Assembly: GCF_029714205.1 (NCBI RefSeq)
Contig: NZ_CP121648.1
Location: 3,490,001 to 3,554,000 of the forward strand
From: Methylobacterium sp. CB376
GTDB taxonomy: Bacteria > Pseudomonadota > Alphaproteobacteria > Rhizobiales > Beijerinckiaceae
Direction of reading: 5' to 3'
Length of the DNA: 64,000 nt
Made by a program: the position numbers and the translations under genes. A model generated the notes under the pieces. It had not been told where the DNA came from. It did not search any database and was given only the letters and a program-made list of their open reading frames with translations. Positions 44,745 to 52,411 of the stretch are shown here, piece after piece; positions within the stretch are counted from its first letter, which is position 1; each line of letters starts with the position of its first letter.

Positions 44745-45983
44745 TCAGCTCGGCCGGTCCATCTTGCAGGTGGTCGGCAGCAGCGTGTCCTTCGCGCTGA
44801 CCTCGCCCGCCGCCTTCCAGCCCCAGCCGGTATTCTCGCTGTCGAATTGCTTGGCGGTGTCCACGGGGCCGAATTGCGAGATGTAGATCGGCTGGAAGAG
44901 CTGGTGGTCGTCCGGCCGCATGAAGCTGTCCTGGCCGTAGAGCGTGTCGTTGTGGATGGATTCCAGCGCCTTCGCGATCGCCTTCGGGTCGGTCGACTTC
45001 GCCTCGCCGGCGGCCTTGGCGAGGATGTTCATCAGGTTGACGATGCGGGGATAGGTCAGCTCCTGGCCGACCCGGGCCCGGAACGCCTTCTCGAACTCCT
45101 GCCCGGCCGGGTACGGGATGTTGGCGTAGCCCTCGGCGACCTGGAAGACCCGGTCGGCCAGATTCGTCTGCTTGATCGCGGTCGGCGATCCCGACCCGCC
45201 GCCGTAATACGTGTAGAAATTGGCCTGAAGCCCGGCATCGGCCGCTGCCTTGAGCAGCAGCGCCATGTCCTGGCCCCAGTTGCCGGTGATGACCGTGTCG
45301 GCGCCGGACGCTTTCACCTTGGCGACGTAGGGCGAGAAGTCGTTGACCTTCTGCAGCGGCGCGACCTCGTCGCCGACGATCTGCACGTCCGGACGCTTCT
45401 CCTTCAGCATCGCGCGCGCCGCGCTGCGCACCGCCTGCCCGAACGAGTAATCCTGGTTGATCAGGTAGACCTTCTTGACCTCGGGCTTGCCCTTCAGGAA
45501 ATTCGTCAGGGCCCCCATCTTGATGTCGGAATTGGCGTCGAACCGGAAGTGCCAGTAGCTGCACTTCGCGTTGGTCAGCACGGGATCGACGGCGGCGTAG
45601 TTGAGGTAGACGACCTCCTTGCCAGGGTTGCGATCGTTGTACTTGTTGACGAAGTCGACGATGGCGGAGGCCACGCTCGAACCGTTGCCCTGCACGACGA
45701 CGCGGGCGCCGGAATCGATCGCCTTCTGAAGCTGGACGAGGCTCTCCTGCGGATTGAGCTTGTTGTCGTAGCCGAGGACTTCGAGCTTCAGGTCGGGGTT
45801 GTTGGCGTTGAGGCGCTCGGCCATGAACTGGAAGGTCTTGAGGCCGGCCTCGCCGGTGCCGGCGCCGCCGCCGGACAGCGGATCGATGAAGGCGATCTTG
45901 AGGGTGGCGGGCGCGGCCAGCGCCGCCCCGGCCGCGAGCGCCAGGATGCCGGCCGCGGCGGTGCGTGCGATCGATCTCAACAA
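44745..45983 (-). CDS. Periplasmic binding protein of the branched-chain amino-acid (HAAT) type
   Basis: A 412-residue solute-binding protein. The signal peptide (LRSIARTAAAGILALAAGAA) ends near residue 23. The mature protein begins TLKIAFIDPLSGGGAGTGEA and has the LivK fold, with VVVQGNGSSVASAIVDFVNK and VYLINQDYSFGQAVRSAARA as conserved blocks. A TTG start at 45983 follows GGAGGAGA. Its length (412) exceeds classic LivK (about 370), as in the amide/urea-like group, so the ligand may not be a branched-chain amino acid. It is first in the transporter operon and divergent from the IclR regulator. Confidence 0.88.
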   Translation of the reverse strand: MLRSIARTAAAGILALAAGAALAAPATLKIAFIDPLSGGGAGTGEAGLKTFQFMAERLNANNPDLKLEVLGYDNKLNPQESLVQLQKAIDSGARVVVQGNGSSVASAIVDFVNKYNDRNPGKEVVYLNYAAVDPVLTNAKCSYWHFRFDANSDIKMGALTNFLKGKPEVKKVYLINQDYSFGQAVRSAARAMLKEKRPDVQIVGDEVAPLQKVNDFSPYVAKVKASGADTVITGNWGQDMALLLKAAADAGLQANFYTYYGGGSGSPTAIKQTNLADRVFQVAEGYANIPYPAGQEFEKAFRARVGQELTYPRIVNLMNILAKAAGEAKSTDPKAIAKALESIHNDTLYGQDSFMRPDDHQLFQPIYISQFGPVDTAKQFDSENTGWGWKAAGEVSAKDTLLPTTCKMDRPS

Positions 45984-46229
45984 GGGCGTCTCCTCCGGGT
46001 GGCGTTTTCGTCTTGATTGTCATCGTACCGCGCGCCGTGTTCGGCGTCGCCGTCGGGCCGGCCGCCGGCGCGACGGCCGGGCGGCCAGGGCCGAACCCTG
46101 CCCGCGCACCCGGGACGGGTCAAGACGCGAAATAGCGGTCCGCATCGCGAAACGGGTTGCCGGAATGGCGGCGGATCGGCAGGGTTGCGCCCGGGGCCGC
46201 GGGCGCGGCCATGCCAGACGGGGCTGAAC

Positions 46230-47084
46230 ATGTCAGAGGCTCTCGCGCCGGGCCGCGACACGCCGCGCGGCCGCGCCGCGGCCGGGTGGCGGGATCCCGC
46301 GCGCCCCGACGGCGAGGACGGCGACCGCCAGTTCGTCACCGCCCTCGCCCGAGGGTTGCAGGTGCTGCGCGCCTTCCGGGACGCGTCCGAGTGGCTCGGC
46401 AACCGGGAGATCGCGGCGCGCACCGGCCTGCCGAAGCCGACCGTGTCGCGCCTGACGCACACGCTGCTGGCGCTCGGCTACCTCGTCCACGGGGAGGATG
46501 GCGAGCGCTACGGGCTGGGGCCGGCGGTGCTCGCCCTCTCGGCCGCCTTCCTGCGCCAGAACTCCTTCCCGCAGATGGCGAAGCCCTACCTGCAGGACCT
46601 CGCCACGGCGGTCCAGGCCCACGTGGCGCTGGGCCTGCGCGACGGGCTGCACAGCGTCTACATCCAGCTCTGGCGCGGCGTCGGCCAGACCATCACCATC
46701 TCGCGGGAGGTCGGCTTCCACCTCCCGCTCGCCCGCAGCGCCATGGGCATGGCGACGCTCGCGGGCATGGACGAGGCCGAGCGCGCGCCCCTGCTCGCGC
46801 GCCTGCGCGCGGAGGCCGGGGCCGAGTGGCCGCGCCTGGAGGGGACCATCGCCCGCTGCCAGGCGGAGGTGGCCGAGCGCGGCTTCTGCGTCGGCGTCGG
46901 CATCTGGCACCCCGAGATCAACGCGGTGGCGGCCCCGATCCACAGCCCGGGGGCCCAGGGCCTGTTCGCGGTCAATGTCAGCGGTCCGGCCTTCGTGATG
47001 ACGGAGGCGGTGCTGCGCCGCGAGACCGGGCCCAGACTCCTGGAGACGATCGCCCGGATGCGGGCGCTCGGCATCGTCGAGTAG
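46230..47084 (+). CDS. IclR-family transcriptional regulator
   Basis: A 284-residue regulator with an N-terminal winged helix (FVTALARGLQVLRAFRDA, then EIAARTGLPKPTVSRLTHTL, about residues 33-80) and a C-terminal effector-binding domain (GDGLHSVYIQLWRGV-like region to IHSPGAQGLFAVNVSGP). It is divergent from the liv-type operon across 246 bases, so control of that transporter is the natural inference. The ATG at 46230 has only a weak ribosome-binding site. The effector may be the transported compound or a breakdown product. Confidence 0.9.
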   Translation: MSEALAPGRDTPRGRAAAGWRDPARPDGEDGDRQFVTALARGLQVLRAFRDASEWLGNREIAARTGLPKPTVSRLTHTLLALGYLVHGEDGERYGLGPAVLALSAAFLRQNSFPQMAKPYLQDLATAVQAHVALGLRDGLHSVYIQLWRGVGQTITISREVGFHLPLARSAMGMATLAGMDEAERAPLLARLRAEAGAEWPRLEGTIARCQAEVAERGFCVGVGIWHPEINAVAAPIHSPGAQGLFAVNVSGPAFVMTEAVLRRETGPRLLETIARMRALGIVE

Positions 47085-47120
47085 CGCGCCGGGCGGCGCG
47101 CAGGCCGGAGGCGGGGCCGG

Positions 47121-47180
47121 GACCGGCCAGGGGTCGGCCGAGGGGTCGGCCGAGGGGCCGGCCAAGGGACCAGCCAGGGG
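47121..47180. repeat. Tandem repeat, five 12-base units
   Basis: Five imperfect copies of a 12-base unit run from 47121 to 47180; the second and third are identical (GTCGGCCGAGGG). The array fills the gap between the IclR gene and the beta-helix gene and ends 10 bases before the latter's start, so it may affect its translation or the spacing of upstream elements. Confidence 0.75.
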
Positions 47181-47189
47181 AAATGCAGC

Positions 47190-48968
47190 ATGGCCCTCCG
47201 ACTCGTCACCGCACTCGCGCTCGCGCTCCTCCTGCCCGCGGCGGCCCCGGCGGCCCCGGAGCGCGGCGGGGCGCCGGCCGCCGGCCCGGACGCGGCGGCG
47301 CCGGACGGGCTCGACGTGATGGCGTTCATCCCCGAGCCCCTGCGCGCCGGCATCCGCGCGCGACGATCCACGGCCGACCTCACGCCCTACCTGCGCGAGG
47401 CCCTGGCGACGGGGCGTGCCCTGCGATTCCCGGCCGGCACCTACCCGGTCTGCGGCAGCCTGCCCCAGGCGAGCGGCCAACTCCTGCTCGGCGACGGCGT
47501 GACCTCGACCATCCTGAAGGTCGGGCCGTGCTACCAGGGCTCCGCCGCCGTCATCGAGGTGGCGGTGGGCGACAGTTCCGGGATCGACCGGATCGGCATC
47601 GTCTTCGACCAGAGCGGGGCCACCAGCCGCGACACCCTGCGCCGCTACCCCTGGGCCATCGATGTGCGGAACGCCAGCCGCTACAAGATCGGCCATCTGC
47701 GCCTCTCGAACGCCTGGAACGGCATCAACGGGCACCAGCCGGTCGAGGGCCCGAATCCCGGCGGATTGCAGATCGACCTGCTCGAACTCGGGATGTTCAA
47801 CCAGGGCCTGCTGATCGACGGCGCCCTCGACTTCGTGCACGTGACCTCGGTGCATTGCTTCCCGTTCGACTTCGCGGCCGATCCCGAGCTGATGGCCGTG
47901 TGGGGCGATGGGCAGGGCACCTGCGTGGAGTTCGGGCGGGCGGACGGGCTCGACGTCAAGGCGATCACGACCTTCCAGAACAAGGTCGTGGCCAGGGCGC
48001 ACGGCTGCTGCACGGCCCAGGGCTGCTGCAAGGGCGCCGCCCGCCACATCGCCCAGATCCAGCTCGACGGAGACCGCGCCGCCTACATCCACGAGGACGG
48101 CGACGTGATGCTCGGCCAGGTCAGCTCGACCAAGGGGGCCGATGCGCGGGCGGACGGGCCGGCGCTGCTGGTGAAGGGCGGCACGGTGCTGGTGCAGAGC
48201 CTGCGGCTCACCGGCGGCACCCTGGCGCCGAGCCTCCGGGTGACGGGCGGCCTCCTCAGCGTGCTCGGGGGCCATGTCGAGCAGCTGGTCGGCCGCTTCC
48301 CGGCCGCGGAGGTCACGGGCGGCCGCCTGATGATGAGCAACACGGCGCTGGCCGTGCAGGAGGGCGCGCGGCTCGAGGCCGGGTTCCTGTCCCAGGACGG
48401 AGGGGGCGTCCTGGTGGCGACGAACAACACCGCGCTGAACGCCCCGGGCGCGGGGGCGCTGGTGAGGATCGGGACAGACCTCGCGGGCCACCGCGTCGCC
48501 GGCAACGACTTCAACGGCTGGGGTTACGGGCTGCCGCCGGGGGCGCGGCGCGGCCAGTACGGCCCGAACCGGGTCGCGCCGTTCCCCTGGACGCCGGTGC
48601 TGGCGCGGCAGGCGCCCGGCGCGCCGCCGCGCGGCGCCGCCCAGCAGGGGCGCTACTGGTACGCGGAGGACGGCCTCCATTTCGAGGGCCGGGTCGTCGC
48701 GCCGGCCGATCCCTCCTGGCGCCCGCGCCTCCCGCTCAGGATCGGCGGCCTGCCGGTGCGGGGCGATGCCAGCTTGGCCTCCCGGCCCGTCACCCTGGGC
48801 GAGATCGGCGGCCTCGGCCCCATCCCGCTCACCGCCTTCCTGTCCGCCGCCGACGGCGCGATCGTCGTGACGGGGCCGGGCGACGCGCCCGCCCGGGGCT
48901 CGACCGGCGCGCCGGATCCCGGCGGCCCACTCGCGATCGGCTTCTCCGGCTTCCTGCCCCTGCGCTGA
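47190..48968 (+). CDS. Exported parallel beta-helix protein, function unknown
   Basis: A 592-residue protein with a signal peptide (ALRLVTALALALLLPAAAPA). The body resembles pectate-lyase-type right-handed beta-helices: a FPAGTYPVCGSL start like GTYxV ramps, then repeated turns such as GVTSTILKVG, GGHVEQLVG and GGRLMMSNTAL. A cysteine cluster HGCCTAQGCCKG near residue 272 is unusual. The last 130 residues differ in composition and may be a separate domain. No catalytic Asp/Glu set of a known polysaccharide lyase is recognised. It may bind or cut polysaccharide at the cell surface. Upstream lies the 12-base tandem repeat. Confidence 0.7.
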   Translation: MALRLVTALALALLLPAAAPAAPERGGAPAAGPDAAAPDGLDVMAFIPEPLRAGIRARRSTADLTPYLREALATGRALRFPAGTYPVCGSLPQASGQLLLGDGVTSTILKVGPCYQGSAAVIEVAVGDSSGIDRIGIVFDQSGATSRDTLRRYPWAIDVRNASRYKIGHLRLSNAWNGINGHQPVEGPNPGGLQIDLLELGMFNQGLLIDGALDFVHVTSVHCFPFDFAADPELMAVWGDGQGTCVEFGRADGLDVKAITTFQNKVVARAHGCCTAQGCCKGAARHIAQIQLDGDRAAYIHEDGDVMLGQVSSTKGADARADGPALLVKGGTVLVQSLRLTGGTLAPSLRVTGGLLSVLGGHVEQLVGRFPAAEVTGGRLMMSNTALAVQEGARLEAGFLSQDGGGVLVATNNTALNAPGAGALVRIGTDLAGHRVAGNDFNGWGYGLPPGARRGQYGPNRVAPFPWTPVLARQAPGAPPRGAAQQGRYWYAEDGLHFEGRVVAPADPSWRPRLPLRIGGLPVRGDASLASRPVTLGEIGGLGPIPLTAFLSAADGAIVVTGPGDAPARGSTGAPDPGGPLAIGFSGFLPLR

Positions 48969-49393
48969 GCGGCGGTCGCCGCCCCGGCCCGGTTCTCCCG
49001 GCCCGCTCTCCCGGAACCCGGACCCCGCGCAGGGGCGCCGTCTCCGGCTCGGCACGCGGCAGCGCCCCGCGACGGCGGCCGAAACGCACTCTAGGTTAGA
49101 TTATTAAACTCTAAGGCATGCCTCTCTCGACCGCCTCGACGCCTCGCTCGCATCCGGAGATTTGCCGATCGTCGCGATCTGCCTGGCTCCGGACACGGGC
49201 AGCTTCTCAAGACATGAAATGATCCATCCGTTGCATGGACAAATCAATTTTCGCTGCTTTCGATTGCGCCTGACGAAAATTCTTCCTCTCTTACGGCTTA
49301 CCGGCGCAAATACATTGCAAGATAGGCGCGAGGGATTGCGCTATGACTGTCCGCGGCCGCCGAGTCGTGGCCGATGATCAGTGAGGATCTAAC
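48969..49393. other. Intergenic stretch, AT-richer upstream region of the orphan gene
   Basis: No gene is supported in these 425 bases. The composition falls from very GC-rich to much more AT-rich after 49090. It contains a small inverted repeat TCCAT/ATGGA (49223-49227 and 49235-49239) and the ribosome-binding site GAGGAT (49383-49388) of the next gene. The change in base composition marks the start of an island that may have been acquired. Confidence 0.5.
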
Positions 49394-50164
49394 ATGAATA
49401 CCTTCAGTGAAGATGATGTCGTGAATAGCTGGATTTACAATATCCCCCAATATTATGATCATTTCGTGTTCGCCGACAATGCCGCGGCGACGGCGCGCGG
49501 GACGTTCCTCGGTGAGGACACCGCCGACCCGAACGCGAGCGGGACCGCGATCTACACGGAACTCACCAACCTTCCGACCGCGGTCTCCAGCATCCTCCAG
49601 CACAGCCAGAAGCGCGCCAACTTCAACCCGGCCACGCTCACCCCGGAGGCCCTGGCGGCAGCGTTCAACGGCTACGTCACCGAGATCGGCAACAACCCGT
49701 TCTTCGGCCTCTTGACGAACAACACCACCAAGCAGACCTTTGAGAGCAAAGATTACAACCTTCTTATCGATCAAATCAGCAATCTATACACGGGAGTATC
49801 GTCGAAGGATCTTCAGACGATCAAGACGGCCATCGCCGACATGGCGAAATCCGTCTTCGGCCAGGAACATTCACAACAATGGAAGAACTTGTTCTCGCAA
49901 TCGACGATTGATATGAGCAATCTGTCACAACCGAAGCTCTATGTCTACTATACAGCGCTGTACATGGCGCACGACAAGAACGGAAAATCGGAAGTCTCGA
50001 AGCAGAGCTACGAGGTGCGCCGCACCGAGTTCTCGGTTCTGACTCTGAAAATCAAGGCCAATGCCGGCCGGCTGGTGGCGCTCGATACGACGGACGTCAA
50101 TGGCTGGCTGGACAATGCCACGAGTCCCACCAACGCCGGCAGGAAGCTCTGCTTCGAGGCGTAA
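49394..50164 (+). CDS. Orphan protein, no recognised family (256 residues)
   Basis: A well-formed gene starting MNTFSEDDVVNSWIYN after GAGGAT. The protein has no signal peptide or clear membrane helix. It is rich in Asn, Thr, Ser and Lys and low in Arg, unlike neighbouring proteins, and its DNA is less GC-rich. Features include a helical-looking middle (YNLLIDQISNLYTGVSSKDL) and a C-terminal stretch YEVRRTEFSVLTLKIKANAG. I do not recognise it. It ends before a strong bidirectional hairpin, facing a Cro/CI-type regulator. Acquisition by transfer is a reasonable inference; a toxin, phage or surface function is only speculation. Confidence 0.7.
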   Translation: MNTFSEDDVVNSWIYNIPQYYDHFVFADNAAATARGTFLGEDTADPNASGTAIYTELTNLPTAVSSILQHSQKRANFNPATLTPEALAAAFNGYVTEIGNNPFFGLLTNNTTKQTFESKDYNLLIDQISNLYTGVSSKDLQTIKTAIADMAKSVFGQEHSQQWKNLFSQSTIDMSNLSQPKLYVYYTALYMAHDKNGKSEVSKQSYEVRRTEFSVLTLKIKANAGRLVALDTTDVNGWLDNATSPTNAGRKLCFEA

Positions 50165-50215
50165 CCCGCCCGAGGCCGCCCGCCGGCGAGCGGGAGCCGG
50201 CACCGCGGATCCCCG

Positions 50216-50246
50216 GGAGGGCGCCCCGTTCGCCGGGGCGCCCTCC
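50216..50246. terminator. Bidirectional hairpin between convergent genes
   Basis: GGAGGGCGCCCCG (50216-50228) and CGGGGCGCCCTCC (50234-50246) form a perfect 13-base stem with a 5-base loop. It lies between the stop of the orphan gene (50164) and the stop of the minus-strand regulator (50279), well placed to end transcripts from both sides. No long T-run is present on either strand. Confidence 0.6.
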
Positions 50247-50278
50247 TCCCGCCGCGAACCGTCCCGGCGCCCCCGCGG

Positions 50279-50617
50279 TCAGCGCGCGTGCTTGGTCAGG
50301 CACGCGAACAGGCCGATCACCTGGTCGACGAGGTCGCACGGCAGGTGCTGGCAGGTCGCCAGCAGCCTCGCCTCCCGCTCCGAGATCGCGCGATCGGCCG
50401 CGAGGTCCGGCGCGCCGCGCCCCAGGAGCAGCCAGTCCAGCGAGACGTCGAGCACCTCGCATATGCGCACGGCGTGCTCGGTCGAGATCTCCCCGCCGCC
50501 AACCCAGCGCGTCACGGAACTCGGATTGACGTCGAGTTCCGCCGCAAACGCGTAGAGCTTGGTCCTCCCCCGCAGCGCCAACGCCATCTGAAGCCGTTTT
50601 CCGCGCTCTCTCGGCAT
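50279..50617 (-). CDS. Cro/CI-type (XRE) helix-turn-helix regulator
   Basis: A 112-residue regulator with a lambda-repressor-type DNA-binding domain at about residues 8-65. The helix-turn-helix is AFAAELDVNPSSVTRWVGGG, with the characteristic recognition helix SSVTRW. The following VRICEVLDVSLDWLLLGRG is typical of phage-type repressors of this class. The C-terminus is short and predicted helical. The ATG at 50617 follows AGGA. It is convergent with the orphan gene and has a palindrome at its own presumed promoter, which suggests autoregulation. Confidence 0.85.
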   Translation of the reverse strand: MPRERGKRLQMALALRGRTKLYAFAAELDVNPSSVTRWVGGGEISTEHAVRICEVLDVSLDWLLLGRGAPDLAADRAISEREARLLATCQHLPCDLVDQVIGLFACLTKHAR

Positions 50618-50712
50618 GGTCCGGATCCTGCGAAGCTGCCGGCCGGGGCATACGTCCGAGATCGCTCCCTGACAATCGTCGGCTCCGCGCCCGCCGACCG
50701 AATAATCATGGG

Positions 50713-50752
50713 TGACATGTCAGTTTGTGCGCCAGCGCACCCACAGATTATG
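50713..50752 (-). promoter_or_regulatory. Putative promoter and operator of the Cro/CI-type regulator
   Basis: On the minus strand a -10-like CATAAT (50752-50747) is followed 6 bases later by the perfect palindrome GTGCGC-CA-GCGCAC (50740-50727), and 4 bases further by a perfect 10-base palindrome TGACATGTCA (50713-50722). A palindrome at the expected start site is the classic position for repression by a dimer. The rest of the 386-base gap to 51003 holds no gene but is AT-rich between 50760 and 50820. Confidence 0.5.
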
Positions 50753-51003
50753 CGCCCGCAGGCACGGCGCTATATATACGTCATGAGCATATGTATTTTA
50801 ATGGTTTGCCCTGAGCCGCGGCGCAAGCACCCGACAATATGCCGTTCGCGTCAATCGGGAGCAAGCATTGCCGCCTCGCCTGGACTTGCCTCGACGCTGG
50901 ACTTGCCTTGACGGAGGATGAGCGTGGCCGGCCGCGCGCCGCGCGGGGTGGATCTGCCGGCGCCTGCGCGCGTAGAGCTTGTGGGACGAGATCCGGAGGC
51001 CCC

Positions 51004-51567
51004 ATGACCGAGACTGCCCGCACCGCCCTCGACACCCGCCTCGACACCCGCCTCGACACCCGCAAGATCGCCTACCAGCTGCCGCAGCCGGGCGGCATGG
51101 TGCCGGACATCTTCGTGGGCGGCGCCCTCGCCCTCGACGGCGACGAGCGCGACTGGGTGCCCCAATCGGCGGACGTCGCCTTCAAGCCCCTCGTGCTCTG
51201 CGTGAGCCAGGGCTACTACGTGAACATCCTGCGGGTGCGGGCGGCGGGCGTGCTGTCGCGGCACCGGCACAGCGGGCCGGTCCACGCCTTCACCCTGCGC
51301 GGGCGCTGGCGCTACCTGGAGCACGAGTGGGAGGCGACGCCCGGCGACTACGCCTTCGAGCCCCCCGGCGAGACCCACACGCTGGTCGTGCCCGACGACG
51401 TGACCGAGATGGCCACCCTGTTCCACGTCACGGGCGGCTATACCTACGTCGATCCCTACGGCCAGGCGCTCGGCTACGAGGACGTCTTCACCAAGCTCGA
51501 CGCGGTGCGCCGGCACTACGAGCGGATCGGGCTCGGCGCCGCCCATGCCGACCGCCTGATCCGCTGA
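51004..51567 (+). CDS. Cupin-fold protein, 2,4'-dihydroxyacetophenone dioxygenase-like
   Basis: A 187-residue double-stranded beta-helix protein. The cupin motif 1 is LSRHRHSGPVHAFTLRGRW (candidate metal ligands in HRHS and VHAF), and motif 2 is YAFEPPGETHTLVVPDD. The ATG at 51004 follows GGAGG. The N-terminus contains three exact copies of LDTR encoded by three identical 12-base units (51028-51063). It resembles the ChrR-like/dihydroxyacetophenone dioxygenase group. It heads a presumed operon with a dehydrogenase and a BKACE enzyme, which suggests a catabolic dioxygenase or a lactone/keto acid modifying role. Confidence 0.8.
   Translation: MTETARTALDTRLDTRLDTRKIAYQLPQPGGMVPDIFVGGALALDGDERDWVPQSADVAFKPLVLCVSQGYYVNILRVRAAGVLSRHRHSGPVHAFTLRGRWRYLEHEWEATPGDYAFEPPGETHTLVVPDDVTEMATLFHVTGGYTYVDPYGQALGYEDVFTKLDAVRRHYERIGLGAAHADRLIR
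51028..51063. repeat. In-gene tandem repeat, three identical 12-base units
   Basis: CTCGACACCCGC is repeated exactly three times (51028-51063), encoding Leu-Asp-Thr-Arg three times in the N-terminal region of the cupin protein. Copy number may vary between strains, adding or removing four residues at a time without breaking the frame. Confidence 0.85.
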
Positions 51568-51637
51568 CGCCGCTGGACAGGCCCCGTCCACCCTGCCAGT
51601 TTCGCGCGAAACACGATTTCGCAGGGTGGAAACGCGG

Positions 51638-52396
51638 ATGATCAGTGCGGACCTGAGGGGGAAATCCGTCCTGGTGACCGGGGCAGCGTCGGGGATCGGG
51701 CTCGCGGCCGCGACCCTGTTCGCGCGCTGCGGCGCGGCGGTCGCCCTCAATCACCTGGCCGAGGACGGGCGCGGGCCGGAGGCCGCCGCGCGCCTCGCGG
51801 CGGAGGGCTACCGCGTCACGGCCGTCGCCGGCAGCGTCGCGCAGGCGGGCGAGGCGGAGGCGCTGGTCGGCCGGGCGGTCGAGGCGCTCGGCGGCCTCGA
51901 CGTCCTGATCAACAATGCCGGCACCTCCGGCACCGCCCAGCCGATTCCCTTCGCCGATCTCGACGCGATGACGGAGGAGTTCTGGCAGACGATCCTCTCG
52001 ACCAACCTGATCGGCCCGTACCGCTGCGCGCGCGCCGCGGCGCCCGCCCTCCGGGCCCGGCGCGGCGCCATCGTCAACACGGCCTCGGTGGCCGGCCTCG
52101 GCCGGCGCGGCTCCAGCATCGCCTACTCGGCCAGCAAGGCGGGGCTCGTGAACCTCACCCGCAGCCTCGCCCGGGCGCTCGCCCCCGAGGTGCGGGTCAA
52201 CGCGGTCGCGCCGGGCCTGGTCGAGACGCCCTGGACCGAGGCCTGGCCGGCCGAGCGCAAGCAGGCGACCCTGTCGCGCACCCTGCTGGCGCGGCTCGCC
52301 AAGCCCGAGGACATCGCCGAGGCGATGCTCTTCCTGGCCGCGGGCGCGGCCTACGTGACCGGCGAGACCCTGGTGGTCGACGGCGGCAGCGACTGA
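51638..52396 (+). CDS. Short-chain dehydrogenase/reductase
   Basis: A 252-residue classical SDR. The cofactor motif is VTGAASGIGLAAATLFARCG (TGxxxGIG), followed by NNAG in VLINNAGTSGTAQPI. The catalytic triad Ser-Tyr-Lys is visible in NTASVAGLGRRGSSIAYSAS with YSASK. The C-terminus DIAEAMLFLAAGAAYVTGET is typical of the fold. The ATG at 51638 is chosen; a GTG four codons upstream (51626) is possible. It lies between the cupin and BKACE genes in a presumed operon and may oxidise a beta-hydroxy acid to the keto acid used by the latter. Confidence 0.9.
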   Translation: MISADLRGKSVLVTGAASGIGLAAATLFARCGAAVALNHLAEDGRGPEAAARLAAEGYRVTAVAGSVAQAGEAEALVGRAVEALGGLDVLINNAGTSGTAQPIPFADLDAMTEEFWQTILSTNLIGPYRCARAAAPALRARRGAIVNTASVAGLGRRGSSIAYSASKAGLVNLTRSLARALAPEVRVNAVAPGLVETPWTEAWPAERKQATLSRTLLARLAKPEDIAEAMLFLAAGAAYVTGETLVVDGGSD

Positions 52397-52411
52397 CGCG
52401 GGGAGGCACGC

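Noticed and set aside
46233..49055. Minus-strand open frame of 940 codons
   Set aside because: It is antisense to the IclR and beta-helix genes, both supported by domains and signals. No motif is seen in it.
46157..49099. Plus-strand open frame of 980 codons
   Set aside because: It is an out-of-frame reading through the IclR and beta-helix genes, with low-complexity Arg/Pro/Gly sequence and no domain.
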